Source: Pseudomonadota bacterium (GTDB lineage: Bacteria; Pseudomonadota; Gammaproteobacteria; Burkholderiales; Burkholderiaceae_C). From it: a DNA stretch of 64,000 bases. The number at the start of each line of letters is the position of its first letter. Position 1 is the stretch's first letter. The translations under genes and the position numbers were made by a program. Shown here in pieces: positions 63,603-64,000 of the stretch. Under the pieces are notes generated by a model. That model worked only from the letters and a program-made list of their open reading frames with translations, ran no database searches and was not told the DNA's origin. The DNA is taken from the NCBI GenBank assembly GCA_029779845.1, contig JAKOZT010000032.1, positions 1 to 64,000 on the forward strand, given 5' to 3'.

Positions 63603-64000
63603 CTACATCGGCTTGAAGCGATGCGCGTAGAGGCGGCTGACGCTCAGGCGGTCGGGATGGCCGCGCAGCGTCAGCGTCACCTTGCCGGCCTCGTCGCGCA
63701 GCGCCGTGGCGATGGCGTCGCAGCGCACCACGGTGCCGCGGTGCACCTGCCAGAAACGATCCGGATCGAGTTGCGGCAGCAGCTCGCGCAGGGACGTGCG
63801 GATCAGGTGTTCGCGCTCGGCGGTGACCACGCGCACGTACTTGTCGGCCGCCTCGAAATAGATCACCTCGCCGATCGGCACCAGGTGCACCGCCGAGTCC
63901 GTGCCGGCGGCCTGGATCACCGCCAGCCGCGCCGGCGCCACCGCCGGCGTGCCCAGCCCGGGTGCGGCGAGCAGCGCGCGCAGCTGCGCGAGCGTCGCCT
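63603..64000 (-). CDS. LytTR-domain response regulator, N-terminal part cut by window edge
   Basis: The C-terminal 131 codons of a regulator; the frame stays open to base 64000, so the true start is outside. A LytTR DNA-binding domain fills it: VIYFEAADKYVRVVTAEREH, LIRTSLRELLPQLDPDRFWQ and VHRGTVVRC. The upstream linker (TLAQLRALLAAPGLG) would join to a receiver, as in AlgR/LytR regulators. The track start at 63941 is an internal codon. Confidence 0.9.
   Translation of the reverse strand, partial: ATLAQLRALLAAPGLGTPAVAPARLAVIQAAGTDSAVHLVPIGEVIYFEAADKYVRVVTAEREHLIRTSLRELLPQLDPDRFWQVHRGTVVRCDAIATALRDEAGKVTLTLRGHPDRLSVSRLYAHRFKPM

Overview
This window is chromosomal DNA of a high-GC, motile betaproteobacterium. 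The flgNMA/flgB-L flagellar layout, DUF1841 and DUF3460 proteins, scpA, the KefC/Zur/Znu content and the protein flavour point to Burkholderiales, probably the Rubrivivax/Leptothrix/Ideonella-like group; that finer placement is inference from protein style only. Coding density is very high: no gap between genes exceeds about 300 bases, and I see no rRNA, tRNA, CRISPR array, insertion sequence or prophage gene. Most long entries in the ORF track are GC-rich shadows of real genes.

Layout. 1-4123 (minus) is a chemotaxis operon: a CheZ-like phosphatase, cheY, cheA, and an MCP cut by the left edge. 4267-6047 is a kinase/NarL regulator pair, followed by a membrane GGDEF-EAL protein (6199-8259). 8348-12777 holds DUF1841, a TauE exporter and a zinc-uptake operon (zur, a small His-rich membrane protein, znuC, znuB, znuA) with a perfect palindrome at its head. 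Next come kefC, an orphan ParA, a MaoC-like hydratase, a NarL regulator/hybrid kinase pair, DUF805 and a VapBC pair. 19531-28380 is mostly housekeeping: DUF2059, scpA, DUF3460, a CYTH-CHAD triphosphatase, a SulP transporter, metG and apbC. 28358-31745 is a Cache kinase with an NtrC-like regulator that lacks GAFTGA. Then Mpo1-like, dcd, ypfJ, lldD, a LysR regulator and dinB.

37656-49535 is the flagellar axial cluster: flgN, flgM and flgA leftward, flgB to flgL rightward. It continues into a signalling block (49554-60952): an HDOD protein, a multi-PAS HisKA_2 kinase, a REC-ANTAR regulator, a separate kinase, a membrane HPt protein, a REC-PAS-GGDEF-EAL protein and a diguanylate cyclase. The window closes with glnS, a proline/tyrosine-rich exported protein, a 46-residue membrane protein and a LytTR regulator cut by the right edge.

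How it fits together. Four sites match the sigma-28 (FliA) pattern with an 11-base spacer. They precede the CheZ-like/CheY/CheA/MCP operon, flgM, the HPt/GGDEF-EAL operon and, more weakly, the GGDEF-EAL gene at 6199. The window therefore reads as a motility regulon in which late flagellar, chemotaxis and cyclic-di-GMP genes share control, with unrelated metal, SOS and translation genes interspersed. The most unusual items are the GAFTGA-less NtrC homologue, the His-rich miniprotein in the Znu operon, the putative HisKA_2/ANTAR pair, the apparently leaderless SOS-controlled dinB, the CheZ-like protein and the insertion in one GGDEF domain. Everything here was read by eye; no database search was run.
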